This document shows, one piece after another, positions 37,640 to 50,800 of a stretch of 64,000 nucleotides of DNA. Source of the stretch: Nelumbo lutea (lineage: Eukaryota; Streptophyta; Magnoliopsida; Proteales; Nelumbonaceae); assembly GCA_022828595.1 (NCBI GenBank), contig JAKGHH010000001.1, forward strand, positions 125,128,999 through 125,192,998. Reading direction: 5' to 3'. The notes beneath the pieces were generated by a model, which was given only the letters and a program-made list of their open reading frames with translations, did not search any database and had not been told where the DNA came from. The position numbers and the translations under genes were made by a program. Position 1 is the stretch's first letter. Every line of letters starts with the position of its first letter.

Positions 37640-40600
37640 TGTTGGATTTTAATCTCATAAGAGATGCGCGCATGTGTGCGGCGCTTTAGAGGTGCACTTT
37701 GCTCGCACTTTGCTCGCACCCACGTGGCTCGCGATGGACGGCTTTGGTTTTGGTGCGTTGCTAACCGTTGATCACCGTTGATGAGATCAACAGTCACGAT
37801 TCGATCGGGTGTGATCAAGAGGCACAATTCAAAGTTAACAGTCACAAACTGTTAACTACTTCTTAAACAGTCACAATGTTTGAAATTATGAGTGTTCAAG
37901 GTGCATTCTCTAAACCAGCACCTACCTTTACTTCATATCACTTCACACATTATTTAAGGAGCATGAATCAGACTCCAAAACACAAAATTTCGAAATTCAT
38001 TCTCTCTCTTTCTCTCTCAGTCCGATCTGCTACAGTCTCATAGAAGGTTTCTCTGGAGATTCTTCAACTTTGTTGGTTGTAGATTCTCGCCCGAGGCTCT
38101 GTTGTATCATGGGAACGAATTTTCTTATAATCCAATAGCAAACTCAATGAAACTGAGTGGGGGCAAATAACATTCTAAAGACAGTATCTTCAGACGCACC
38201 TCAAAGCTTCTCCTCCAAAGTTACAATGACCCCATTTTCTCTAACACAAACTTAGGATGAGAGTAATAATGCTACTTGAACCATCACAGTCATAGCCTTC
38301 TCCAATTTCATGAGTTTAATGTCCGTCAAACTCAATGAACATAACTATCTTCTTTGAAGTGCCAAAGTAATTCTAGCACTCAAAGGCAATTGGTTGCTTG
38401 GATATATATGTAGATTAGAACTTAGAAGGATCATTTGATCAACAAACCTTGAATCTCACTTCACTGCTTGGATTGAACAAGATCAACTCATCCTGACTTG
38501 GATCCTCATTTCTTTTATTGAACCCATATTGGCCCAAATTGTTGGTTGTACAACATCGAAACAAGTGTGGGGTTGTCTCAATTGGCTGTTTTATTCCTTT
38601 AATATATCTAAAATTCATGATCTGAAGCTGAAGTTTTCCCTTGTTCGAAAGAGATTAAATCATAGTAGTTTGGATCTGAAGCTGAAGTTTGCATTCCGAG
38701 ATAACTATACTAACAAGAGTTTTAAGTTGATAAACACATTTTGTATGCATAATTGTGTCATAATAGTTTGGATTAAGAGAGAACTATGTAATTGATCAAT
38801 CAATGTGGGGGATTGTTGGATTTTAATCTCATAAGAGATTAAATCCAATGGGTTTGAGTAGTCAATTATATGAGAAATTGCACCTGCACACTTGATTGAA
38901 AAATCAGTTTTTCTCTTACAAAACCCAGTTTTGAACTTGTCCCACATTGGAAAATTATAAGTTTTGTTTTTAGTATTTCAATAGGAGCTGATTTACACTC
39001 CTTAGAATTAGTAGAGGAGAGTATGGAGATTCGATACCGTGCAATGCACGCGCACGCGTGTTTGCGGCGCTTTAGAGGCGCACTTTGCTTGCACCCACGT
39101 GGCTTGCGATGGGCGGTTTGGTTTTGGTTAGTTGTTGATCGTTGATCACCGTTGATGAGATCAACGGTCATGATTCGATCGGGTGTAATCAAGAGGCACA
39201 ATTCAAAGTTAACAGTCACTCATTGTTAACTACTTTTTAAATAGTCACAATGTTTGAAATTGTGACTGTTCAAGGTGTATTCTCTAAACCAACACCTACC
39301 TTTTCTTCATACCTCTTCACAAATTATTTAAGGAGCATGAATCAGATTCCAAAACACAAAATTTCAAAATTCACTCTCTCTCTCTCTCTCTCTCTCAGTC
39401 CGGTCTACTACAGTCTCACAGAAGGTTTCTTTGGAGATTCTTCAACTTTTGTTGGTTGTAGATTCTCACCCAAGGCTCTGTTGTATCCTAGGAACAAATT
39501 TGCCTATAACCCAACAACAAACTCAGTGAAACTGAATGGGGGCAAAGAACGTTCTAAAGATAGTGTCTTCAGACGCGCCTCAGAACTTCTCCTCCAAAGT
39601 TACAGTGACCCCATTTTCTCTAACACAAACTTAGGATGAGAGTAATAATGCTACTTGAACCATCACAGTCATAGCCTTCTCCAATTTCATGAGTTTAATG
39701 TCCGTCAAACTCAATGAACATAACTATCTTCTTTGAAGTGCCAAAGTAATTCTAGCACTCAAAGGCAACCGGTTGCTTGGGTATATATGTAGATTAGAAC
39801 TTAGAAGGATCATTTGATCAACAAACCTTGAATCTCACTTCACTGCTTGGATTGAACAAGATCAACTCATCCTGACTTGGATCCTCATTTCTTTTATTGA
39901 ACCCATATTGGCCCAAATTGTTGGTTGTACAACATCGAAACAAGTGTGGGGTTGTCTCAATTGACTGTTTTATTCCTTTAATATATCTAAATTTCATGAT
40001 CTGAAGCTGAAGTTTTCCCTTGTTCGAAAGGGTGATCTATCTATTATTACATACAAAAAGTGAAGTCTTTACCTGATGCTCTTGCTACATCGAGCCATAT
40101 TGTTTCAAACTCTAATTTGAACTATTACGATTCTTGGAAGTTTGCCATCTGAGTATAACACTCTTGTTATTTCTATCACTACTCATTTACATGAACTTTA
40201 CATTTCTTGATACTCAAAGCTTATTCTTACTTTTGAAAAGAAACTTGCTCATCACTCACTTATTGTGATTCCCCATCACAACATCATTATTTATCCAAAC
40301 CTCCTCATTTCCCTCCCTCTAATGGTGGTAAAAAAAACCACCTACAAATGGTAATCACAAAACTAACATGAAGGATTTTACTGTGATTTGTCAGATTTGT
40401 GGGTATAATGAACATACAACGGCCACTTGTAGAAATTACATAGAACTTCTTGGGGTCAAGAGACCTTCCCAGAATCCTTAAGATCTGAAACCAATGACTT
40501 TGCCTCTGGGGCTTCGAACCATCTAACCTCAGATCTCTGTAATCTTTCTAATCACGAGTCCTATTTTGGTTCTAATGGAATTACTGTTGGTAATGGTTCT

Positions 40601-42620
40601 CAACTTTCTATTTCACACATTGGTTCTACTACTTTTCACATTGCTCATGGTTGAAAACATTTTTGCGGGTATCTACTATACTATTAAGGGGGCATTCTTT
40701 TTCTGGATCTGGATTTTGAGAGAGGGAAAAATTGGCAATGGGATTTTGATTATCATTGACTAAGAATCACATGTCTTTTTTTCAGATTTATGTGGGGACC
40801 AGGAAAAATTTATTTTCCTGGGTTTCACTTACCCTCCTAGGTGGATAAATAACTTTTCCACCTAAGAAGAAAGTTGTCAACACTTTAATGGAACAAAAAT
40901 GCTCCTTTTAATAATAAGTTTTTATGGTTAAAATAGTCATTTACCTTATTTACGTGAGAAATAAAAGAATATGGGTATAAAGGTGTAAATCGGGCCGCGC
41001 CGCCCACGACCCAGCACAGCCCGACACGACGGTCCACAGGCTGTGCCAGGCCTGGCACGATCGTGCGGGCCGTGTTGGGCCTGGGATTTTAGGTCCATAG
41101 ACCGGGCCAGCACGGCCCAACACGGCCCATGGCCTGGTCTGACATGGCCCATATATATTATATATATTTTATATTATATTTATATAATATTATATAAATT
41201 ATAATAAATATAACAATATATTAATAAAATAGATATTTTTTAATTTTATTATACTAATTAATTTAATTATTATATATATAAACAGTTTTAAAAATCAAAA
41301 TTCATAAAAATTAAAATTTTTAATTTTTTATCAATTTTTTAAATAAATAACTTTGGCCCAATGCACAGCCCGACCTGGCCCAAGGCTCGGCCCATGGGCC
41401 AGCCTGGCCCATAGTATGGCATGAGTTTGCACAGGCCTGGGCTGTGGGCCATGCCGGGCCGACCCCCCAAGTTATCCCAAGGGAGGACGGCATGGCCCGG
41501 TTTACACCTATATATAAATAAATACACTTACCCGAATAAGTTTTTCCTGAAAAACACTTTACCCAGATAAATAGTTGACCGAAAAGGGAACAGGTCCTAA
41601 AACTCTTCTCTCTATGAGCTAATTTTGCGAGGACCACAATGCCATATTTATATTTGTTTCTCTTGGATTTCATGTCAAGGATTGAGAGACGAGGAAGCTT
41701 CTCTATCAAGGACCAATTGAAAATGGGCTCTATAAAGTGTCCACTATTCTTAGCTCTCATCTAGTACTTGTTCAACATTTATTGATGAGTGAACTACAGA
41801 ACTAGCAAGAACAATTGGCACCAAAGATCGGAGCACTCAAATTCTAGAATAACATCTCATATTATTTGTTTGTAGATTTGCTTTACTAGTTTCTTTTACT
41901 ACTTTTCATTTTTTTACTGCTTCACCAAGGGGAAAGAGATGTTTTTGCCTTTCAAGGCTGGTTCTTATGTTGCTAGTAAACCTCGAGTTAGTTTTCATTG
42001 TTGTTTGGGGTCCGGCCCCTATTCCTACAATTGATGGTTATCGCTACTATGTCTCATTTATTGATGCTTACAGTCGCTTCATTTGGATTTATCCTATACA
42101 TAGTAAATATGAAACTCCCACAATTTTTTTTTTAAATTTTAAAAATCATGTTGAGAACTTACTAGACTGCAAGATTAAATCCTTAATTACAATTAGATGA
42201 AAGCTCAAAAATTCAAGCCTCTGAAATCTCTTTTTCAATCATCTAGGATTCTTCATAGACGTTCATATGTTCGGATATGAACATTAGCAGGATGACTCTT
42301 CTGAACGTTGGTTGAGGTGGGGTTAAAAATGATGGCCCATGCTTCAATTTCTCAATTGTATTGGTATGATATATTTCATGCAGTTTGTATTGGTTCAAAT
42401 TCTGAAGCAAAAAAAAAAAAAAAAGAAAGTTTGTATTGGTTCAAATTATTTGGTATTGATCCTGACTACACTTTGAGTTTTTAGCTATGCATGTTTTCCA
42501 CATTTACAATCTTATAAAACGTTCGGAGTTGGAATTCTGTGTTGATGAGTGTGTCTTCATTGGTTATAGGGTCATGCCCCCAATCAAGTTTAGGCACGAG
42601 ACAACATGTAAGATTTTACT
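37640..42620 (+). mobile_element. Rearranged Copia retrotransposon (LTR-gag-LTR-gag-pol)
   Basis: An LTR beginning TGTTGGATTTTAATCTC occurs at 37640 and again at 38814, the latter right after the purine tract AATGTGGGGGAT. Both are followed by nearly identical leader and Copia gag (SVKLNEHNY, about 38310-38650 and 39690-40040). The first unit is deleted from gag straight to the element's 3' tail. The second continues to a zinc knuckle (CQICGYNEHTTATC, about 40390), a protease-region remnant (SNHLTSDL, about 40515), then a MITE. Integrase follows (VWGPAPIPTIDGYRYYVSFI, about 42000) and a degraded integrase C-terminus to about 42590. Stops are numerous; reverse transcriptase is missing. Confidence 0.7.
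40981..41509. mobile_element. GC-rich hAT-like MITE inside the Copia
   Basis: The ends AGGTGTAAATCGGGCC and GGCCCGGTTTACACCT are inverted repeats. Long arms of GGCC/CACGGCCC-type repeats (40990-41155 and 41350-41500) flank a very AT-rich centre. Flanks end and begin with TATAA, possibly a decayed target duplication. The minus-strand frames here are the repeats themselves, not genes. Confidence 0.65.
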
Positions 42621-43083
42621 TGTTCACAATCAAATCATAAACTAAATGTAAAATCACGTAAACTCTAACAACTTGAGTTTCATTAAATGTCTAAGGTTTA
42701 GTGAAAACTCTTGTCTACACAAAAAAAATACAAAATAAATCTAAAATATAACTAATAAAGTTTACTATAAGTTTTAACAAAAAGAAAATTTGTACTAGCG
42801 TGCTCTCTCTCTCAAGTAATCCCAAACAGTAGCTATTATGCTTTAGCATGTGAAAAGGAAGAGAAGTAAAAATAATGAGTATGACCCTTAGTAAGTAACA
42901 TTTCATTTCCTAGTTGGATCGAGTATGCAGAAGAAAATAATATTACTAATATTAATAAAGAATTCATAAAATCCCCATATTATTCACACGATAAGTCTCA
43001 AACCAGTTAATCTGTCTTGGAGAAGAGAAACACATGTCGTGGACCCATGTTGATATATTCAAATTCAAATTCAGAGCCACAAC
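42621..43083. other. Non-coding spacer
   Basis: AT-rich sequence between the Copia remnant and the duplicated segment; nothing is recognised. Confidence 0.4.
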
Positions 43084-43600
43084 AATTTTCACAAGAGTAG
43101 GCTACAACCACTTTCACCCCAGTGATAAGGGACCACATATATGCCCTGTGGTGAGGTTACAAATTCAAAATGGATTAGTCCCAAGATGCCACCGTATTCA
43201 TCCCTAATGGCAGGTAAGGTTCAAAGTATCGATACATATCGGCCAATATATATCATGCCGATGGCTTTCCAATACGCCCCTCCAAGGGTTGTATCAGGTC
43301 AGACACTGGTTCAGAGGGTAGTCGGGCCTTAAACCAACCCCTTTGAACCGGTTTTTGAAAAAATATAAAACCTAAATAAAGTATCAATACAGGCCGACCG
43401 ACGTATCGGCCTGTGTCGATACTTTGAACCTTGATGGTAGGGTCCAAAGTGTAGTCATATATTAAACTATGACTACTTTAACCCCAGTAATAAATGACCA
43501 CATATATGCCCTGTGGCAAGGGCCAAATTCAAAATGGACTAGTCCAAGATACCATTGTATTCATTCCCAATGGCAGGGTCCAAAGCATAGTCTTATATTA
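43084..43600. repeat. Tandem duplication, one unit carrying a MITE
   Basis: The block ACTACTTT/ACCACTTT...CCACATATATGCCCTGTGG...AATGGCAG occurs at about 43087-43215 and again at about 43465-43580, with moderate divergence. Without the insert, the units are about 136 bp apart. The second unit keeps the uninterrupted AATGGCAGGGTCCAAAG and so shows the empty site. Confidence 0.75.
43216..43433. mobile_element. MULE-like MITE, 9-bp TSD
   Basis: The ends AAGGTTCAAAGTATCGATAC and GTGTCGATACTTTGAACCTT are near-perfect inverted repeats. Flanking nonamers ATGGCAGGT (43207-43215) and ATGGTAGGG (43434-43442) match at 7 of 9, consistent with the 9-bp duplication of Mutator-like elements. It is about 218 bp long and non-coding. 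Confidence 0.75.
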
Positions 43601-44984
43601 TTAGAATATAACAGATACATCAATCCACACATGAGTCTCACAAAGGAATTTATCGTAGAAACAACAACATAGTTAGCTAAACCAAGAATAACAACTTAAA
43701 AAAGGTCATTGTTTCTTTTAAGGAATAACAATGTGTCAAATATCGGTGATTCACAATTGTCAACAAAAAAAAAAAAAAACACCATCTAGATTCCGAATTC
43801 CTAATATTCACATGCTTGGATCACAATTCAAATAAACAAAAGCAAATATATAACCAAGAACTTATTTGTTAATTTACTTGATAGTGACAAAAGAATAAAA
43901 AAAAACATATATAACTGGAAGATGAAAAGTCACTTACACAACACGTTCAGTCCAAAGTACCAATACAAGTGAGTCACGATATATCCAAAAGCCTACAAAT
44001 CAACAAATAATTGTCACCACCAATTTCAAAACTTATATTAATAAATTTGTCGTGTCAAAATTGTAAATTTATTGTAGTACTCTACCTAAATCTCTGGTAG
44101 TTTACTAACTTAGGTTTTGAGACCAAGATTTCCAAATTTGCTGTGTTCAAGGATCCAAATCTTAAGACTCATAACTTCCGGTTCAAAAGTCCGTTTAGCA
44201 AGTATATATCGTCATGAAGGTCTCACAGCCCATTAAAATTTAAACATTACTCCCATCTAAAGAGATCACCAGACGACCCCTTTCTGGTAGCCTAAAAACG
44301 GCTAATTGCTAGAATTTTCTTAGATTCCCAGATTTTAGCAAATTTAGGATTCTAACTTTAAAAATTCATAACTTTTAGTACAAAAATCGAAACAAGGAGA
44401 TCTAGGTACCATTTTGAAGATCTCATCGAAAACTGCAATTTAGAACCAAAATTTAATAAAAGACATCACTAGAATGCCTATTTTCGGCAGCCTAAAATCG
44501 GCTAATGTCCATTGTGTTTCAATCCAGAATTTAACCTAGCTTTCCATCTACAAATAAAAAAGACACAAGGTTGAATTCATTAGGTTCCTAATGTCAAGAA
44601 GTCTCTATTAAAACTATTTTTTATTGTTGAAGATTGTTTGGGAAATGATCATCCACCAAAATTTCTAATTTTATAAGTTTAATATACAAGAAAACAAAAA
44701 ACGAAAATCCAATGGAGAAAAATACTTACCTAAAGAGTGGTTTGATGCCAAAAATCACTAAGATAAATCCCCAACTTGATTCTCCAATGATGGATTGTCT
44801 TCACCTTCTTGAAAAAAAAAAAGAGGAAAGAGTTCTTGCATTAGCTAAAAGGATTAGGTTTTCTTTTCTAAACACATTTTCCTTTTTGTTAAGAAGTCCC
44901 CCCTTAAAAACAAATTCCAAACAGCCCCCCTCCTACAACACCTAGTCTCCCTCCACTACCATATTACCAAAAGTTCTTATTGAT
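43601..44984. other. Non-coding spacer
   Basis: AT-rich sequence without recognised genes. Around 44280-44520 a CCTAAAANCGGCTAAT motif occurs twice (about 44291 and 44490) in related contexts, suggesting an old duplication. Confidence 0.4.
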
Positions 44985-45190
44985 AATTTTCTATTTTAAA
45001 ATGGATCATGGAATCTACAACTGGTGGAAACTATTTTACTCTCTAGTGGAAACTATTAAGTGTGTTCAATTTATAGCAGATCTAGGTACCATTTTGAAGA
45101 TCCCCAACTGTCAAATAATGGTTTACAAAATTGAACACACTTAATAGTTTCAGATTTTCTATTTTAAAGTGGATCATGGAATCTACAAGC
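44985..45190. repeat. Fold-back structure flanked by direct repeats
   Basis: Direct repeats TTTTCTATTTTAAARTGGAT CATGGAATCTACAA (about 44988-45021 and 45156-45189) bracket inverted copies of AAACTATTAAGTGTGTTCAA (about 45050) and TTGAACACACTTAATAGTTT (about 45130). The 25-mer around AGATCTAGGTACCATTTTGA (about 45081) also occurs at about 44399. This patchwork resembles template-switch or filler DNA. Confidence 0.6.
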
Positions 45191-45259
45191 TCTCCAACAA
45201 CACTTTATAGCAGAGTCAATTAACCACATAATTGAAATTAGTGTAAAAGGAACAACTCA

Positions 45260-46310
45260 GGTAGATATACAGTCAAATCAGCCTACATATCCTTTTCACA
45301 AGCCTCCCCCGTCTTCAAATCAATTATTTGATTGGAAGCTATTATGGAAGCTAGAATTCCATAAAAATTCCAAGTTTTCATGTGGATAGTAATATATGGA
45401 GGTATCAAAACAAAAGAAAAGTGCAAGGCCTGACTCCAAGATTAAGACATGCTATGTGCTATATGTTTACAAGAAAATGAATCATTTCATCATTTGTTTT
45501 TTCAATGCCCTCTAGCTAGAGCAATTTGGTGCCTTACTCAAATAGGAGTAAACCCAGAACACACTAGAGACAAACCATTTCATTAATACCTTTCAGAATG
45601 GTTCTACTCATTACCTTGTCATCTCTCCAAAATGGAGAAAATCTACATGCTCTCCAAATTCCAGGTGATACTATTACAAGGAATCAATGGATCTTTCAAA
45701 AGAAAAAAATTCACCCATTGAGTATCATTGAATCAGCTTGCAACATCCTCAAAGAATATTCAGAAACAACAAAAGAAGAGAATGAATACCTTGACACAAG
45801 GTCAAATCCTATTATTCTCTCATTTACCTTATACACAGATGGCTCATTTGATGAAAAATTAGGTCATGCAGGGATTGGATATGTACTCAAGAGTTTAGAA
45901 TCAAAAACAATTTTGGAAGCGTAAGGAATAGCATGCAAAGCAAATGGGAGCAATGATGTAGAAAATAGAACTCTAATTCAAAGACTAGAATTAGCAATTT
46001 GTCACAATTGCAATCATTTACTGGTCTGCCTGGATACTAAAGGAATGGTCAAGAAACTCAAGAACCATTTTCTTGATCGTTCATGGGTGGATCAACTTCA
46101 CTGAGGTACCATTCAAGCCAAGACACAACACTTCCAATCAATAGAATTTGTATATCCCTCATACAGAAAACAAATTAGCTCACCTCTTAGCATATAAAGC
46201 TTGTATATATGGAGAAACAAAAAGATATCATGTTCTAGACTATTCTGATGTACAAACAAATTAGCTCACCTTTGAATTGTTAATAGAACAATAAACTTTA
46301 CCAGCAAAAA
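45260..46310 (+). pseudogene. LINE ORF2 3' end (zf-RVT + RNase H)
   Basis: The plus strand encodes the zf-RVT end (LRHAMCAICLQENESFHHLF then FQCPLARAIWC, about 45450-45530, across a frameshift). RNase H follows: LYTDGSFDEKLGHAGIGYVL (about 45830-45890), a TAA where Glu is expected in ILEA*GIACKANGS, and LELAICHN...LLVCLDTKGMVKKL. It is an L1-type LINE remnant on the plus strand. Confidence 0.7.
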
Positions 46311-46339
46311 GAAATTATTAATCTTAGTGGGTTTTTTTT

Positions 46340-46940
46340 CCTTTTTTTTTGGTATTACATATAGCCGACATCACAAAGATTACATGTGTTTACATATACC
46401 CATAGGCCAAATATATATCTCTAGAAATGTAATTTTCAATGAAAATAAATTTCCATTTGCTGCTTTGGTTGGGTTATCTTCCTTACAATCTAATCCTTCT
46501 CTTGGATGGCCTGTTGGACCACCATTAGTTACTATTCTTGAGCCAATGCTCAGTTCTTTTCCACTACTAGTTTTGAATCCATCGGCTTCTCTCACACATC
46601 ACAATCATACTTACTAGATGATGCCTAATACTACTTCATCTCGCATTGAGAACCCACCCAATGTATATGGACCTTTGGTTTCCAAGCATGCTATGGAAAC
46701 CCATTCTGGTGTGACAATATGGGAGAAAATTTTCTTGCATACAATCTAATTCAGCATTCATGTTCGAACCATATTGAATTGGATATTCATTTTTTGGGAG
46801 AAGGTTGCATCTGGTTCTATGCTTATTCATTACATTTTTGGCAAACACCAAAATGTTGATATACTGTCCAAACCCTTATCCTCTTCTCAGTTCCTTGCTC
46901 TCACTCCCAAGCTCAACATCTATAACAATTATTCTATTTT
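46340..46940 (+). pseudogene. Copia fragment: integrase C-end joined to RNase H end
   Basis: The translation HKDYMCLHIPIGQIYISRNV then IFNENKFPF (46370-46460) is the C-terminal integrase block of Copia pol. About 46760-46925 gives HIELDIHFLGEKVASG and KHQNVDILSKPLSSSQF, the end of Copia RNase H (ADIFTKPL motif). The reverse transcriptase between them is missing, so this is an internal-deletion relic. Confidence 0.65.
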
Positions 46941-47449
46941 TTGTAATGTTTATTTTTATCCTTTTTTAACTTATCTATGTACCTATACATATATGTAAAG
47001 TTCCAATCGATGAAATAATCATCAATACAGGGTTTTACACAACTTTGTAACCTCTATTGTTGATTTCTATAGTAGATTTCTGCTCCTTCGTCCATGGACA
47101 TAGGCTATAAGTGACACCATGTAAATCTATGCATGCTCTATTTTCTGTCTTTTCTTTATCACTGTTTTACTTAATTTTTTATTCAACCATTACAATATAT
47201 TTTTCTAGGTTTTGCATATAACACACCACCCTGCAACTACAAGGCAATAATTTGTAAATTTACTGTTTTATTATTAAGATATCTAGAAAGGAATGCATTT
47301 AACATGGACTACTCTCTATGTTCCATGGATGCGATTCATTCTTTCAGAAAACTCACTAATTCTGTGATATATCATATATCTATTTGACAATAGATGATTA
47401 GATCAAACCTTAATCTACCTAGACCTCCCAATGTGTTGAGTGCTCTAGT

Positions 47450-47620
47450 CAAAGTTTATCTCCACTGGCTTTGACCATCTTTCAACCATGTCAAAATCAA
47501 CTTCAGTGGCACGACTTTAGCTCTATAGGTTGGAAGTAGGTGTTGTTTCTCGAGAATCAAGATCGGGCAGGTTATTGTTGCTCGTTGGATAAATTTACCC
47601 CATTGCTCTTCTTTGGAGGT
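47450..47620 (+). pseudogene. LINE RNase H domain, N-terminal half
   Basis: HVKINFSGTTLAL, then after frameshifts GVVSRESRSGRLLLL and HCSSLEV, follow the order of a plant LINE RNase H (VK.NfDG...G.v.RD..G.ll.A...LEAE). The copy is degenerate. The matching C-terminal half is at 57981-58170, beyond the nested Copia pair. Confidence 0.5.
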
Positions 47621-47836
47621 AGATAGAGAAACTAATAGAGACAAATACTTATGTGAATAGTTTGATGGATGAAGTCCATCAACCTTGTGTTTATTTATAA
47701 ATAAAGAGTTTGAGTTACAATACAACACTTGTCAAGATAAAGATAGACACAACAGACAGAATTATAGTAGAACACAACTGCTGAATTATAGTTGGATAAG
47801 ATTGATCTCTTCATGCAAGGGTGATAACTGTTAACA
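47621..47836 (-). repeat. 3' LTR of Copia A
   Basis: A 216-bp copy starting TGTTAACAGTTATCACCC on the minus strand and ending CTATCT. It is homologous to 57768-57980 throughout, with scattered substitutions and small indels. Confidence 0.85.
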
Positions 47837-47899
47837 CGCCCCCTCAAGTGAAATGTCCAACATGGACATGAAACTTGGATCTGAGTTGATGAAATTAAG

Positions 47900-50800
47900 C
47901 ACCACTAACAAGTTTGGTGAAAGTGTCTGCCGTCTAATCCTTTGATAAAAGAAAACACACTTCTAGAGATTTTTTCAGCACCATGTCTAGAAGAAAATGA
48001 TAATCAACTTCAACATGTTGGGTTTGGGCATGGAATACGGGATTGGATGCGAGATGAGTTGCACCAATGTTATCACACCAAATAACGGGATAGTGACGAA
48101 GTGGATTACGAAGATCACTTAGGAGAGATCGTAACCAGAGGACTTCTATGGCAGTATTCGTGCAAGATCTGAATTCAAACTCCGTACTTGAATGTGCAAC
48201 TGTAGCCTATTTCTTGGAGCTCCATGCAACCAAATTATTTCCCAAATAAATAGCAAAGTCGCCGGTTGAATGCCTATCATTTGGACATCCCGCCCAAATG
48301 ATCTATTGTACCATTGAGGTACCGAGTATTTGTTTCATAGTTGCCCAGTGATCTATAGTTGGAGAGTGAAGAAATTGACAGGCCTTGTTGACACTGAAAG
48401 CAATGTGAAGTTAGTGATTGTCAGGTATTGTAAAGCTCCGACAATACTTCGATACTCACTAGGATCAGATAAAGAAGAGCCACTGAACTTGGTTAATTTG
48501 CAACTACTTTCCATAGGAGTAGACAGAGGTTTGGTGAGATCCATGTGACTCTGCTTAAGTAGATTCACAATGTACTTCCGCTGAGAAAGAACTAGACTAG
48601 TGGAGTGTGGAGTGAACCCCATGCCCAAGAAATAATAGGTAGAACCCAAATCCTTAAGAGAAAATGCTGTGACCAGAGAAGAAATGACCCATGAAATGGT
48701 AGTGGAACTAGACCCACTGAGAAGGATGTCATCAACGTAAATCAGCATATAGATAGAAATAGTGCCACTGTGAAAGACAACCAATGATGGATCTGCATTC
48801 GAAATTTGAAAGCCCATACTCAGAAGAAGAGTAGTCATCCAAGAATACCAAGCTCTAGGAGCCTTGCGAAGACCATATAGTGATTTTTGCAGTCTATACA
48901 CGTGTGGGAAACCGTGGGTCCTCAAATCCTCTAGGTTGACACATGTAGATATCCTCATGAATGGCTCCATTAAGAAAGACATTATCAAAGTCGATCTAAT
49001 GGATTGACCATTTATGAGACATGGCTATGGTGATAACAGTTTGGATGGTTACCAGTTTGACAACTGGGCTGACAACGTTAGTAAAGCCCACTCTTGGAAT
49101 CTATGAGAAGCCTTGAGCCACAAGATGAGCCTTGAAATGTTCTATAGACCCATTTGCATACCGCTTCACTTTGTAGACCCACTTTGTGCCGATGGCGTTC
49201 ATATCAGTTCTATAAGGAACAAGAGACCAAGCTCGATCGGTTCTATAGTAAGGCATTGAATTCCTTGGTCATTGCTTCTTGCCATCGAGCATTAGTGGCT
49301 ACTTTGGAATAGGAACTAGGAGTGTCATCATGTAGCTGAGACAATAGTGCAACGGGTTCTTGGCAGCAATATGAGCCTGATTTGAGAGAGTGCCATCCAT
49401 CAATCTAGTGGTCATATGATGTTGATGAGAATTGGATCATGGTGGTGGCACTAGGTGTGTGGTTCTCAACAGATTTGTAATGAGTCAAGTGCCATGAGGA
49501 GGCACTAAATGAATGGATTGATTAGTATCTGGACTATTGTCATTAGTGAAGAGAGATCAACCAATTGGAGTGAGATCATCATAAACATCATCTGATGGTG
49601 AACGATTTACAGCTGAAGGTGCTTCACTTGTGACAGAAGCTTCTGTATCTAGACCAGATTTGTATGGTGTGGCTGAATGTGATGGTAATATAGGAGCATG
49701 AATGTAGACACCATTTGGATATGGAGATTATGTCAGTGCAATGTGAGGGGGCCAGGACTAAAATCCGGGAAACAAGCCCTCATAAAAAATAACATGTCAG
49801 CATATATATTCTCGACCTGATTTGGGATACAAGTAACAATAACCCTTGTGAGTTGCACTATACCCCAAGAAAAATACATCAAAGAGACATGAAATCAAAC
49901 TTGTGTTTGTTATAGGGGTACAAGAATGGATAGCATACACATCCAAAAGTCTTCAACAAGTTGTAATCTGGAGCAATACCAAAGAGTTTTTCAAATGGGC
50001 TGACGTTACCAAGAGATGGACTTGGCACATGATTTAGGAGACAGACAACTATCTTAACTGCATCAAACTAGAAACTGAAGGGGAGAGATGGGGTTGCCAA
50101 TAGAGACAGGGTAGATTTGATGGCATGTCGGTGTTTCCTTTCAATTGTGCCATTTTTCTCATGAGTGTGAGGGCAAGGTCGATGATGGGTAATGCCATGA
50201 GTGTCCAAACACTAGAGAGCTTTGTATACTTTCCTCCCCAATCGGATTGAAAACATCTAACTTTTGCATCAAATAATAGTTCAACATGACATTTAAATTT
50301 AAGAAATAGATCGAATACATCAGACTTGTGCTTCATAGGAAACATCTAGAAGACAAATGTAACATCTGAGTACACTTTATTTGACACAATTGGGGCTGGT
50401 CCCCAAACATATGAGTACACCAACTCCAAAGGACACTTATTGGATGAAGAACTATAAGACAAATGTAACCTATGACTCTTACCCATTTGACAAGCTTCAC
50501 AGACTCTATTGGATGTCTGACTAGAATATGGTAATCCATATTTGGATAAAACTTGCCTCAAAACTCGAAGAGCAGGATGTCCAAATTGCTGATGCCACTC
50601 TTGAATAGAAGCTTGAACTCCGACCATTGCTTGTGGAGACTTATTTCTGGTGTGAACACTACCTAGAAAAAGATATAGTCTATCTCTATTGGATCCTCAC
50701 GTTCTCCCTGTATAGTCCTTCAAGAGAAAATACTCTTGATGAGACTCAAAAAATCATTCATTAGCTTTAGTGAATTTGCTAACTAAAAGTAAGTTTTTGC

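Noticed and set aside
40946..41760. Minus-strand frames rich in Gly, Pro and Ala
   Set aside because: They are translations of the GGCC-rich arms of a MITE.
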